From the NCBI GenBank assembly GCA_965603295.1, contig CBFDCL010000013.1, positions 1 to 35,243 on the forward strand: a DNA stretch of 35,243 nucleotides, in the 5' to 3' direction. This stretch comes from JAFGWO01 sp965603295. Lineage in GTDB: Bacteria > BMS3Abin14. Below, piece by piece: positions 14,989 to 22,627 of this stretch (position 1 is the first letter of the stretch; the number at the start of each line of letters is the position of its first letter). Position numbers and translations under genes: made by a program. Below the pieces are notes generated by a model. It saw nothing but the letters and a program-made list of their open reading frames with translations, was not told the DNA's origin and searched no databases.

Positions 14989-16269
14989 TCAGCTTTTTAC
15001 GTACTCCCGGACGAACCGGGTGGTAACGGATTTGGGCCTCTCGATGGGAAAACCCAGGGCCCTGCTGTAAATCAACTGGGCGCCCACACCCAGGGCGCGT
15101 GAGACACCAAACAGAACCGTGTAGAAAGGAAACTCCCTGATCCCGAAATGATAAACAAGGGAACCTGACACCGCGTCCACATTGGGCCACGGATTTTTTG
15201 CCTTTCCCTGTTCTTTGAGGATATTGGGAATCAGTTTGAACATCCTTTCCACCGTCTGGAAAACGGGATCGTGTGGAATATTCTTTTTGCCCCACTCAAC
15301 CTGGGCGATAAACCTCGGGTCTGTCACCCTGAGGACCGCATGCCCGTAGCCCGGCACAACCTTCCCGCGGTTCAGCACATCCCAGACATATTCTTTCACC
15401 TGCTCGTCCTCGGGAGGGCCGCCAAATTCCTCGATCATCCCCAGCACGAAAGCCAGGCATTCTTTGTTGGCCAGGCCGTGCAGGGGACCGGCAAGCCCGT
15501 TCAGGCCCGCCGCCAGTGAATAGTAGAAATCGGAAAGGGCGGAGCCGACGACGTTGCAGGCGTGGGCACTGACGTTGCCGCTCTCGTGATCCGAGTGCAG
15601 GGTAAGATACAGCCTCATCAGGTCGGTAAGTTTCCCGTCGGGATCCGGGAGACCCAGCATCCCTGCCATATTGGCGCCCCAGTCAAGGGAAGGGTTGTGA
15701 GGAATCAGTTTTCCATCGTGGTATCGGATCCGGTAAATTCCGGCGGCAAGTTCCGGCAACTTTGCCACGAGGTTCAGGACATCCTCCATCGTTGGGATCC
15801 AGAATTCCGTTTTTTTTACACCCTCATGATAGGCCCTGGTGAATTCGGACAGGTTTTGCATGGCCATGATGCCCGTACTGATCATGGCCATGGGATGGGC
15901 GTTTTCCGGCATGGCACGAAGGACATCCCAGACGTATCCAGGGACTCCCGTCCGCCCTCCAAGATCATCCTGGAGGTCTTTCAGTTCCTCCCCGTCAGGA
16001 AGATCCCCAGTGATGAGCAGCCAGAGGATCTCCTCAGGGAGCCGATTGGTGAGTTCCATGATGGGTATCCCCCGGATAATAAGGCCTTCCTCCGGGTTGA
16101 CCTCCGAGGTGTCGCAGATGAGGCTTTTGATGCCCCTCATGCCACCGTAGATCATCGCCACCGTTGCCTCGGAAAGAACAACATCCCCGTAGACCTTGAC
16201 CAGGTCCCTGATGTCATTCTTGAGAGCGGGGAGTGCCCTGTCGAATTTTTCTTTCAGAAGGCAGGCCAT
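14989..16269 (-). CDS. gltA: Citrate synthase
   Basis: This 426-residue enzyme condenses acetyl-CoA and oxaloacetate at the entry of the TCA cycle. The catalytic triad is visible: H264 in GPLHGLAN, H310 in VPGYGHAVLR and D365 in NVDAVSG. The substrate-binding segment LHSDHESGNVSAH (224-236) is complete. The sequence is closer to the mitochondrial-type enzyme reported from Geobacter relatives than to the long NADH-inhibited E. coli type. The ATG follows AAGGAGCGTTTTTC. The gene heads an apparent minus-strand operon with the PP-loop and Smr genes. Confidence 0.95.
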   Translation of the reverse strand: MACLLKEKFDRALPALKNDIRDLVKVYGDVVLSEATVAMIYGGMRGIKSLICDTSEVNPEEGLIIRGIPIMELTNRLPEEILWLLITGDLPDGEELKDLQDDLGGRTGVPGYVWDVLRAMPENAHPMAMISTGIMAMQNLSEFTRAYHEGVKKTEFWIPTMEDVLNLVAKLPELAAGIYRIRYHDGKLIPHNPSLDWGANMAGMLGLPDPDGKLTDLMRLYLTLHSDHESGNVSAHACNVVGSALSDFYYSLAAGLNGLAGPLHGLANKECLAFVLGMIEEFGGPPEDEQVKEYVWDVLNRGKVVPGYGHAVLRVTDPRFIAQVEWGKKNIPHDPVFQTVERMFKLIPNILKEQGKAKNPWPNVDAVSGSLVYHFGIREFPFYTVLFGVSRALGVGAQLIYSRALGFPIERPKSVTTRFVREYVKS

Positions 16270-16652
16270 GAAAAACGCTCCTTCCCGCTGGGGCCCGGGA
16301 CCAATCGATTCCGGATCTTTCTCACCCCAGTCCCATCCGCCCCCGCCTGCCTCAGGTTCAAGCGTCCGGGGACAATTTCCATCTTCAGAACAAAAAACGG
16401 GATCGAGGCCCTGTCAACGTGGGCGCGGATCCCGGTACATCTTGTTTTTAGAGGGTACCGCACCGGGTTCGGGTAACGCAAGGCCCTTTTCTTTCATTCA
16501 CGGACTTGACGGCTTTCCGTCGGTGTGATTACTTGTAAATCGACAACCTTTTAATTTAATTGAAATTTTCGAAAGATTAACGGTATCGGCCCTGCCATTC
16601 CATCGGAGGCTCTGGCGGACTGCCCTGATGCCCCTTAAAGGAGAAACTGTTC
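16270..16652. other. 383-nt spacer between divergent genes
   Basis: The spacer must hold promoters for citrate synthase (minus) and the thioesterase (plus). GACGG-CTTT-CCGTC near 16507-16520 is a small hairpin. An AT-rich stretch TTTTAATTTAATTGAAATTTTCG lies at 16550-16572. TTGACG at about 16505 with TTACTT 17 nt later is a weak sigma-70 candidate. No gene was seen. Confidence 0.4.
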
Positions 16653-17060
16653 ATGGGCAGGATTGAACCCGGAACCACAGGCCGTTTCACAACGACCGTC
16701 AGGGACGAACATCTGGCCAGTTCCATGGGTAACTGCGGGGTCGACGTGCTGGCTACGCCCACCCTGGCCTGGATGTTCGAATCCGCCGCCACCGACGCCC
16801 TCGCCTCCGTCATGGAGGAAGGGGAAATCTCCGTGGGAACATGGATCTCGGTCCGCCACCTCAAGCCGACACCTCCAGGGATGTCCGTCAACACCACCGT
16901 TACCCTTCGCGAAACCAGGGGTGTGAGATACCTGTTTGATGTGGAGGTCCGCGACGAGGTGGAGAAGGTGGCAGAGGGAAATATCGAGCGCGCGATCGTT
17001 GATAAAACCAGATTTTATCGCGCACTCGGGGAAAAGGGGAAAGGGAAAATTGAGGATTGA
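16653..17060 (+). CDS. FlK-like hot-dog thioesterase
   Basis: This 135-residue single hot-dog domain resembles the fluoroacetyl-CoA thioesterase FlK family. T35 (ATPTLAWMFE), E43 and H69 (SVRHLKPTPPG) have exactly the T42/E50/H76 spacing (8 and 26 residues) of the FlK catalytic triad. The family hydrolyses small acyl-CoA thioesters; in bacteria without fluoroacetate it probably clears acyl-CoA that would trap CoA. The ATG follows AAAGGAGAAACTGTTC, a good ribosome-binding site. The C-terminus (EKGKGKIED) runs into a heptamer array, where GATTGAGG repeats begin with the stop codon, so the end of the protein may have been shaped by the repeat. Confidence 0.85.
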   Translation: MGRIEPGTTGRFTTTVRDEHLASSMGNCGVDVLATPTLAWMFESAATDALASVMEEGEISVGTWISVRHLKPTPPGMSVNTTVTLRETRGVRYLFDVEVRDEVEKVAEGNIERAIVDKTRFYRALGEKGKGKIED

Positions 17061-17160
17061 GGATTGAGGATTGCAATCCTTAAAATCAAATAGACGTTCT
17101 AACGGCACATGACCGATTTGATCTTAATTCTCAACTCTCAATTCTTAATTCTCAATTAGG
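17046..17160. repeat. ATTGAGG array facing its complement TTCTCAA
   Basis: Three copies of ATTGAGG (17049-17071) overlap the thioesterase stop. About 60 nt later AATTCTCAACTCTCAATTCTTAATTCTCAATT runs as the approximate reverse complement and ends 5 nt before the antiporter start. The two arms could pair and hide the antiporter ribosome-binding site. Confidence 0.85.
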
Positions 17161-17164
17161 TTTT

Positions 17165-18724
17165 ATGGAACATTCGCTGATCGGATCCGAGATTCAGTTC
17201 CTCACCCTGCTGACTGTGGCGGCCAGTATTGCCGTCGCTGTTAAATACGTCAGGCTCCCTTACACGATCGCCCTTGTCATCGGCGGGCTTCTCGTCAGCC
17301 TGAGTTCTGTCGGCCCTTATCACCTCACCGAAGAGTTGATCCTTTTCATTTTTCTCCCACCCCTGCTTTTCGAGGGAGCCATTCATTTCGAACTCACCGG
17401 GCTTCGCCGCAACATGAGAACCATTGGTGCCCTGGCCTTTCCCGGCCTGATCCTTTCGGGGTTTCTGGCCGGACTTTTCATCCAGCAGCTCACCGGGCTT
17501 CCCGTAGCGGTGGCCCTCCTCGTGGGCGTAATGATCACTCCGACGGACCCGATTTCGGTTCTGGCTCTTTTCAAGAAACTCGGGGTTTCCAAGCGCCTTT
17601 CCATGATCGTGGAAGGGGAGTCGGTTTTCAACGACGGAACCGGCATCGTCCTTTACAGTGTTCTTACCGGCATCGTCACTTCCGGTACCGTGGATATAAG
17701 CGCTTCCATTCTCCTGTTTCTTAAAGTTGTCATCGGAGGCCTCCTCGTCGGCCTTGTCCTCGGATACCTCGCCTTCCTTATCCTCAAGGGTCTGGACGAC
17801 CATGTTCTCGAAGTCCTGATCACGATGATCCTCGCTTTCGGGGCCTTCGTGCTTGCCGAACACAATCTGCACGTTTCCGGGGTCATGGCAGTAGTAGCAG
17901 CCGGGGTTCTCGTTGGGAACCAGGGCATCAGCCAGGCCATGAGCCCTACCACCCGGCTTGCCATAAAAAACTTCTGGGAGATCGCGGCTTTTATTATCAA
18001 CTCCCTTATTTTCCTCATGATCGGCACCCAGATCCACATTTTTGATCTCTGGGCCATCTGGCCGACCATCCTGGGAGGGTTCGCAGCCGTGACCCTGGCA
18101 AGGGCTGCAGCAGCCTACCCGATCCTGTACATGCTTAACCTCGGAGGGGAGAGGCTGCCCGCCCGGTGGTTCCATGTTATCAACTGGGGAGGCATCCACG
18201 GTTCCATCCCTGTGGCCCTCGCTCTCGGTCTTCCTTTCATTCCTCAGAGGACTTTCATCGTGAACCTGGTCTTCGGGGTCGTCTTCCTGTCTCTGGTCCT
18301 GCAGGGTCTGACCATGTCGCCCCTTGTACGCCTTCTGGGACTCAACGGGCGCATGGAAGAAGAAAAGCTGTACGAGCAGGCTGTCGCCCGTTCCATGGTA
18401 CTCAGACGGGCCCTCGGGGAACTGGAGGAAAAACTGGAGGCTGGCCGCCTATCCAGGGCCATTCATGACCGCCTTTCAAGTGAGCTGGAAAGCGAGATGG
18501 GGAAGATCGAAAAAGATATGGAAGAGTTGGAGGCCAACCCACAGGTCCAGATGGCGTGGGAAAACAGAACCCGGCACGCGTCCCTGATGCTGCAGAAGAG
18601 TACCCTTAACGACCTGATGGTTCAGGGGGAACTGTCCCACGATTCGGCGGAGGAACTGATGAGAGAGGTTGATGAAGCCCTCGAAAAAATCGAAAGCCGG
18701 ATGGCAATGGAGGAGAAAGGCTAG
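17165..18724 (+). CDS. CPA1-family Na+/H+ antiporter (NhaP type)
   Basis: This 519-residue inner-membrane cation/proton antiporter has about 12 helices in residues 1-385. Key motifs are MITPTDPISVLALF near 120-133 and EGESVFNDGTGIVLY near 150-164, where the ND pair is the ion site of NhaP/NHE proteins. GGIHGSIPVALALGLP near 340-355 carries a conserved region of late helices. Residues 390-519 form a soluble, highly charged helical tail with coiled-coil appearance (ELEEKLEAGRLSR, EMGKIEKDMEELE), probably regulatory. The start ATG at 17165 has a poor ribosome-binding site (TTAGGTTTT) next to a repeat array. It likely serves pH and sodium homeostasis. Confidence 0.93.
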   Translation: MEHSLIGSEIQFLTLLTVAASIAVAVKYVRLPYTIALVIGGLLVSLSSVGPYHLTEELILFIFLPPLLFEGAIHFELTGLRRNMRTIGALAFPGLILSGFLAGLFIQQLTGLPVAVALLVGVMITPTDPISVLALFKKLGVSKRLSMIVEGESVFNDGTGIVLYSVLTGIVTSGTVDISASILLFLKVVIGGLLVGLVLGYLAFLILKGLDDHVLEVLITMILAFGAFVLAEHNLHVSGVMAVVAAGVLVGNQGISQAMSPTTRLAIKNFWEIAAFIINSLIFLMIGTQIHIFDLWAIWPTILGGFAAVTLARAAAAYPILYMLNLGGERLPARWFHVINWGGIHGSIPVALALGLPFIPQRTFIVNLVFGVVFLSLVLQGLTMSPLVRLLGLNGRMEEEKLYEQAVARSMVLRRALGELEEKLEAGRLSRAIHDRLSSELESEMGKIEKDMEELEANPQVQMAWENRTRHASLMLQKSTLNDLMVQGELSHDSAEELMREVDEALEKIESRMAMEEKG

Positions 18725-18900
18725 TTTGAACGTTTGAGAGTTTGAGGGTTAGAAAAACTGTTTGAAGTTTGCGGTTTGAAGTTTGAAGTTGCGAATTGAA
18801 AGTTGAGATTTGTGATTGGTGATTGGTGTTTTAGTACACTTGTGCACTGAGGTGCAAAAAACCTTTGTGATTTGAGATCTGAGATCACTCACCAGTCACT
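18724..18900. repeat. Mixed repeat arrays between antiporter and Lgt-like genes
   Basis: The spacer between convergent genes carries GTTTGAACGTTTGAGAGTTTG, then GTTTGCGGTTTGAAGTTTGAAG, then GTGATTGGTGATTGGTG. This is followed near its end by CACTCACCAGTCACTAATCACC, the complement of the last word. A short palindrome TGTGCAC... lies at about 18841. Confidence 0.8.
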
Positions 18901-18902
18901 AA

Positions 18903-19670
18903 TCACCGCTTTTTCTTCTGGACTCTGGACTTTTCTTTCCACCCCCTGACAAGCAGATAAATCCCGACCCCCGTTACGATGATCGAAAAGTACTGTCCTG
19001 GAGTATGTCCCCCGTACAGTCGGTCACCGACCCTGAGGCTGTCAAAGAAAAAGCGGACGGGGGCATAAAGGAGGAAAGCCAGGCAGATGTGAAAAGCCCT
19101 GAACGGGCGGTATTCCTTGAGGGCGTAAAGGACCGAGGCAATGACCACGGTCCACAACATCTCGTAAAGACCCAGGTTGTGCCTTACGATCCCCGATCCA
19201 TCTGCCATTCCAAGGAAAAAGGAGGTTGTCCGGCCCGGGTGGTCGAAGGCGATAGTGCAGCCCGTCCGGGCAATGGCCCAGGCAGGGACGACCCCGAAAA
19301 GCATGGCTTCGAAGTAAGGGAGGGAGGGAATCCCTTTCCTTTTCAGATAGAGCCATCCCCCGAAGGCGCCTCCGAAAAAACCTCCATAGGAAGAGATCCC
19401 CTTCCAGATCATGAAGAGGATAACAGGGTTTTCCTGAACCAGGGGGTAGTTATAAAAGATCGCCCAGAAGAGGTGAGACACCATGAAGCCGATTGCGATA
19501 GCTGATATCCCTGCGTCGGCAAAGATCTTGAGGTCCAGGTTCGTCTTCCTGGCTCTTCTCAACCCCAGATGGTATCCAACGATGAGGGCAGTAGCCACCA
19601 ACACCCCGAAGGGGTGAATCTGAACGGGACCGTAGATGGTCAGGGAAGGTATGGAGAGGTTTGGAAGCAA
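18903..19670 (-). CDS. Divergent prolipoprotein diacylglyceryl transferase family protein
   Basis: This 255-residue membrane enzyme has the Lgt layout of about seven helices with IHPFGVLVATALIVGYHLGLRRA at the N-terminus and SYGGFFGGAFGGW near 93-105. Lgt transfers diacylglycerol from phosphatidylglycerol to the lipobox cysteine. The signature region is altered: canonical GRxGNFxNxE reads ARTGCTIAFDHPGR here, so the conserved asparagine is replaced by cysteine and an added DHPG follows. The C-terminal arginine region is VRFFFDSLR. The catalytic role may therefore be altered, or this may be a specialised paralogue. It starts with TTG at 19668-19670, supported by AAGGAGATCGTAT just upstream. 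Confidence 0.8.
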   Translation of the reverse strand: MLPNLSIPSLTIYGPVQIHPFGVLVATALIVGYHLGLRRARKTNLDLKIFADAGISAIAIGFMVSHLFWAIFYNYPLVQENPVILFMIWKGISSYGGFFGGAFGGWLYLKRKGIPSLPYFEAMLFGVVPAWAIARTGCTIAFDHPGRTTSFFLGMADGSGIVRHNLGLYEMLWTVVIASVLYALKEYRPFRAFHICLAFLLYAPVRFFFDSLRVGDRLYGGHTPGQYFSIIVTGVGIYLLVRGWKEKSRVQKKKR

Positions 19671-19830
19671 ATACGATCTCCTTATTGAAAATCAAAAAGA
19701 ACGAATCACACGAATCACTCGTCTGCGAAAAAACTTCCTCCTTCGTACCCACCGTCGCTAAAGCTATGGTGGGCAGGAAAAGTTATGGAGAGTAGGTCAG
19801 TTGGTTAACGGTTCGGTATGACACCATGCA

Positions 19831-19955
19831 GTCATTGCGAGGAACCGCGAGGGGAACGAGGGTGACGCGGCAATCTCAGGCGAAGCCACGAGTTTGCTGC
19901 AGCTCCCACCGGTCACTCATGGGATCGCTTCGCTCGGTGAGCAGCTCGCGATGAC
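19831..19955. mobile_element. MITE-like 125-bp element with terminal inverted repeats
   Basis: The element starts GTCATTGCGAG and ends CTCGCGATGAC, which are inverted with one mismatch, and the interior is GC-rich and self-complementary in patches (GATCGCTTCGCTCGGTGAGC). It encodes nothing. A partial second copy in opposite orientation lies at 32931-32965. It resembles the 'ATTGCGAGG...GCAATCTC' intergenic repeats I recall in environmental proteobacteria (unverified). Confidence 0.65.
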
Positions 19956-19964
19956 AACGCGATT

Positions 19965-19995
19965 ATCTAACTTCAAACTCTCAAACTTCCAAATT
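19965..19995. repeat. Inverted copy of the TTTGAGAG array
   Basis: CTAACTTCAAACTCTCAAACTTCCAAATTTC is the reverse complement of the GTTTGAGAGTTTGAAG words at 1-60 and 18724. It directly follows the MITE-like element and borders the FHA gene's stop. Confidence 0.8.
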
Positions 19996-20373
19996 TCATC
20001 TGTTTTTCCCCGGATTCGAACGGATATTGACCGTCCCATCGATATCCGCAAGGCTGATCCGGTGTTTCTCGGGATAATCTGCGGGGTCCTCCCGGAACAT
20101 CAGGGTGTGCTTTCCGATGGTGATCCGGTCGCCATCTTTAAGGCCGCATTTCCACGTGATCAGCACATCGTTTACGCAAACACCGTTGGTGCTGTTCTTG
20201 TCTTCCACGAAAAAAGGGTAACCCTGCCGATAAACTTCGGCATGGAACCGTGAAACCGCGGGGTTATCCAGTTGAATATGGTTAGACTGGTCCCGCCCGA
20301 TCTTCAGCGGTTCCGGGCCCACATGGACTTCCCGGAGCGTATCGCTCCTGAACATAATGACGAGTCTGGCCAA
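19996..20373 (-). CDS. FHA-domain protein
   Basis: This 125-residue protein is a forkhead-associated phosphothreonine-binding domain: PLKIGRDQSNHIQLDNPAVSRFHAEV at about 23-48 carries the GR...SRxH signature, and KNSTNGVCVND at about 58-68 gives the NSTNG loop. A short basic tail (SNPGKNR) follows. FHA domains read phosphothreonine set by Ser/Thr kinases; no kinase is nearby. The start is TTG at 20371-20373 with GAGGTAAGTATT upstream; an ATG seven codons further in is the alternative. It lies with the Lgt-like and barrel genes on the same strand, but wide repeat spacers argue against one operon. Confidence 0.88.
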   Translation of the reverse strand: MARLVIMFRSDTLREVHVGPEPLKIGRDQSNHIQLDNPAVSRFHAEVYRQGYPFFVEDKNSTNGVCVNDVLITWKCGLKDGDRITIGKHTLMFREDPADYPEKHRISLADIDGTVNIRSNPGKNR

Positions 20374-20387
20374 AATACTTACCTCAG

Positions 20388-20630
20388 TTATTAGTGACCG
20401 GCGATCGGTAATTGGATTTTAGCCCAATGCCCAAAGGCCAAAGAGGAGTAGGATCCAAGATCCAGAATCCCGGGAAAAAACGTTGAACGTATTTCTTTCT
20501 GGATTCTGAATTCTGAATTCTGAACCACAACCTCAAACTTCAAACCTCAAACTTCAAACTGCAAACGCTGGTATCCCTCCGCCTCGGACCCCTTTTTTTC
20601 TTTGGACATTGGCCTTTGGACTCTGGACTT
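20388..20630. repeat. Paired repeat arrays upstream of the FHA gene
   Basis: GATCCAAGATCCAGAATCCC (about 20452-20471) faces TTTCTGGATTCTGAATTCTGAATTCTGAA (about 20497-20523) in inverted orientation. This is followed by ACCTCAAACTTCAAACCTC, repeats of CAAACTTC, and TTGGACTCTGGACTT. No gene was seen. Confidence 0.8.
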
Positions 20631-21881
20631 TTATTTTTCCCCTCCCAGGATCAGCAGCAGCCAACTTCCCGGCAGCCGAACTTTGCTCTCCTCGACCTGA
20701 AGGTCTTTCAGGTGACCGCCCGAAACCAGATTCCGGGATACATCTAACGCCTTTTCCAGCATGCTCGGCATGTAGTAAAGAACGTTCCGGCCCGTGTTTT
20801 TAACACCGGGTTTCGGGTCTTTTCCTGTGGCATACCCTTTCAACTGAAGGGCTTGGGTGATCCTTTTTTCGGTTTCCTTGCCCGTGATCCCTTCGCCAAT
20901 CATGACCACCACGATGGTTCCAGGAGGGGGCGTTGCCATTTTCTTCCGCTGCACGACCTCTTTTTCGGGTTTCTGGACCTTCTTTTCCTCTTCGAAGGTC
21001 TTTTTTCTCTCAATTTTTCTCTCTTCGGCCTTCTTCTCTACAGTTCCGAATTTCAGGGTGGCCAGGGCCGTCACGAGGATATCGGCAGATCTGTCCCCCC
21101 CGATCCCGCTGCCAGCCGCGATGCCAAAATTCACCTTGTCTGACGGCGCCCCGCGAACACCGAGAAGCAGGCAGGCGTCCAAAACATTGTCATCCCCGGG
21201 AGGACCGGAATGATCGTGTCTTGATCCCGAGAATTCGGCGGTCATGCTCCATAGGCCGCTGAGGTCTCTCTCCATCCACGCGCTGTAAAGCGTGTCACTG
21301 TCATCACCAGAGTCGGTATTCACGTATCTCTGGTAGCCGAAGTTCATGCCCAGTCTCGTCTCTCCGGTCCCTCCGAAGAAGGCCAGGCGGACTCCCATCA
21401 CGGGACTGTCAAGGGTAAAAGGATAAGACGCGTTTTCCTTCGCGGTGGGGAGGATGGCAGACAACTCTCCCGAGGCCCCAAACCCCGATGAGCTTCCAAG
21501 GAGTTGTATCCTCGCGAAGCCGCGAAGATCCAGAAGGCCGGATTCATTGAACTCCGGATCCCTGATGATATAGGGGATCGTGAAACCGTAAAAAAACCTT
21601 TCCCCCGATCGGAACGACCCCGTCACTGCGAGGATCTCATCCCAGTCTTCGCTGTCATCGGGATTTCGCAGGAAGTTCAGGGATGCTCCGAGGTTCGAGC
21701 GTCCGTTCCGATGGATATCCCCCGTCCAGGAGTGGAAAAGACTGTCAGGCGTTGCAGGTTCGATAATCGCCAGCGGCTGGAGGCCGGCGGACCCAGGATA
21801 CACATAGCCAGCCGACAGGATGGATGGACTTCCAAAAAGCGCAAGAACAACAGACAGAAAGAAAAGACGCGACCTTCTCAT
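20631..21881 (-). CDS. Outer-membrane barrel protein with a LytR-C-like periplasmic domain
   Basis: This 416-residue exported protein begins MRRSRLFFLSVVLALFGSPS with a signal peptide ending near LSAG. Residues about 20-275 alternate short amphipathic strands with polar turns (FFYGFTIPYI, RLGMNFGYQRYV, VNFGIAAGSGIG) and look like a beta-barrel of the phenol-degradation/MetA-pathway type. A strongly charged linker follows (KKAEERKIERKKTFEEEKK, then TPPPG). The last 90 residues (IVVVMIGEGITGKETEKRI ... NVLYYMPSMLEKALDVSRNL) resemble the LytR_C domain. ATG at 21881 is preferred over a frame from 21914, because GGAGGGAGTGGGACG precedes it and the signal peptide starts there. Function unknown; envelope anchoring is a guess. 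Confidence 0.75.
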   Translation of the reverse strand: MRRSRLFFLSVVLALFGSPSILSAGYVYPGSAGLQPLAIIEPATPDSLFHSWTGDIHRNGRSNLGASLNFLRNPDDSEDWDEILAVTGSFRSGERFFYGFTIPYIIRDPEFNESGLLDLRGFARIQLLGSSSGFGASGELSAILPTAKENASYPFTLDSPVMGVRLAFFGGTGETRLGMNFGYQRYVNTDSGDDSDTLYSAWMERDLSGLWSMTAEFSGSRHDHSGPPGDDNVLDACLLLGVRGAPSDKVNFGIAAGSGIGGDRSADILVTALATLKFGTVEKKAEERKIERKKTFEEEKKVQKPEKEVVQRKKMATPPPGTIVVVMIGEGITGKETEKRITQALQLKGYATGKDPKPGVKNTGRNVLYYMPSMLEKALDVSRNLVSGGHLKDLQVEESKVRLPGSWLLLILGGEK

Positions 21882-21973
21882 CGTCCCACTCCCTCCAGGA
21901 AGTAAAAAACACACTTCGTATCACGGTGAATATACCTGTTATGGGAAGTGGAAGCAAAGTGTAGACCCTATGT

Positions 21974-22256
21974 TCACGGGCTGATGAGAGTTATGGCAAC
22001 CTTGGATGTGTCACCCTGACCCTGCACCTTGATCACCAGTTGTCGGCTGGATTGTTGGAATATGACTATTTCTTCGTTTCCACGGATTATGGCCATTTCC
22101 GGTATCCAGCCTTTATCCGGCATCGCCTGTTTGTAAAAATCGATAATTTCCTGCGGCGTCGCGACAGTCTGCAGTTCAGCCGCGCAGGTGGCCCCGCGGA
22201 CCTTGTTTTTTTATTATCCGGGCACCTTCACACAAGAAGCACGTTATCGGTTTTTA
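21974..22256 (-). pseudogene. Decayed gene remnant
   Basis: The minus strand reads KVRGATCAAELQTVATPQEIIDFYKQAM, then DKGWIPEMAIIRGNEE and QLVIKVQGQGDTSKVAITLISP to the stop at 21974-21976. It is a coherent soluble domain with no start codon. Upstream, the reading frame would continue as LCEGARIIK only by deleting one A in a run of seven near 22208-22214. This points to a frameshifted, truncated gene. I do not recognise the family; it resembles short periplasmic DUF proteins ending in a hydrophobic strand. Confidence 0.55.
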
Positions 22257-22456
22257 CGCAAACTGATATATTTTATCACCTTTACGTCTCTCATGTAAAA
22301 ATTCCCCATAAAAACCAGGGAAACGGGGGAGGCAGGAGAACCGTTTCAGGATTTTTTCAGTGAGAACAGCCACCGGAACCGGGAGATGGACGTCTTTTAT
22401 GATAACAATTTGATCTATGCAATACGTTTCTCATTCTGCATGGTTGAGGAGAGGCC

Positions 22457-22489
22457 AAAAAAAAGCACCCGGACGGGTGGCCTTTTTTT
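22457..22489 (-). terminator. Strong bidirectional terminator downstream of the glucan synthase
   Basis: CACCC-GGAC-GGGTG is flanked by a run of eight A on its left and seven T on its right. On the minus strand it reads as stem plus a T8 tract and ends transcription of the 3078-residue glucan synthase, whose stop is 140 nt away. Confidence 0.85.
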
Positions 22490-22492
22490 CGA

Positions 22493-22506
22493 ATGGCGCG
22501 CGATGC
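22493..22506. repeat. 14-bp copy of the tRNA-Arg 3' end (attachment-site-like)
   Basis: ATGGCGCGCGATGC matches exactly the 3' end plus CCA of the tRNA-Arg at 32134-32147, in the same orientation. Both copies are followed on the minus strand by a terminator hairpin. Tyrosine-recombinase islands typically leave such a direct repeat. Confidence 0.6.
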
Positions 22507-22627
22507 CCGCTTCTGCCATGAATAACCTTGAAGATATCAGGTCGACAGGCTACGGGGGGCACATTCTATCTGATTGGGATAATCCCACAAACCCGTTGTC
22601 AAACCTTCTTCGTGAACCACACCTGTC

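Noticed and set aside
15562..16476. 304-residue ORF antisense to citrate synthase
   Set aside because: It lies wholly opposite a gene with all catalytic residues; codon pattern is a by-product of the GC-rich gene, with no ribosome-binding site.
17156..18199. 347-residue ORF antisense to the antiporter
   Set aside because: The translation is rich in charged low-complexity residues typical of a shadow frame of a membrane protein gene.
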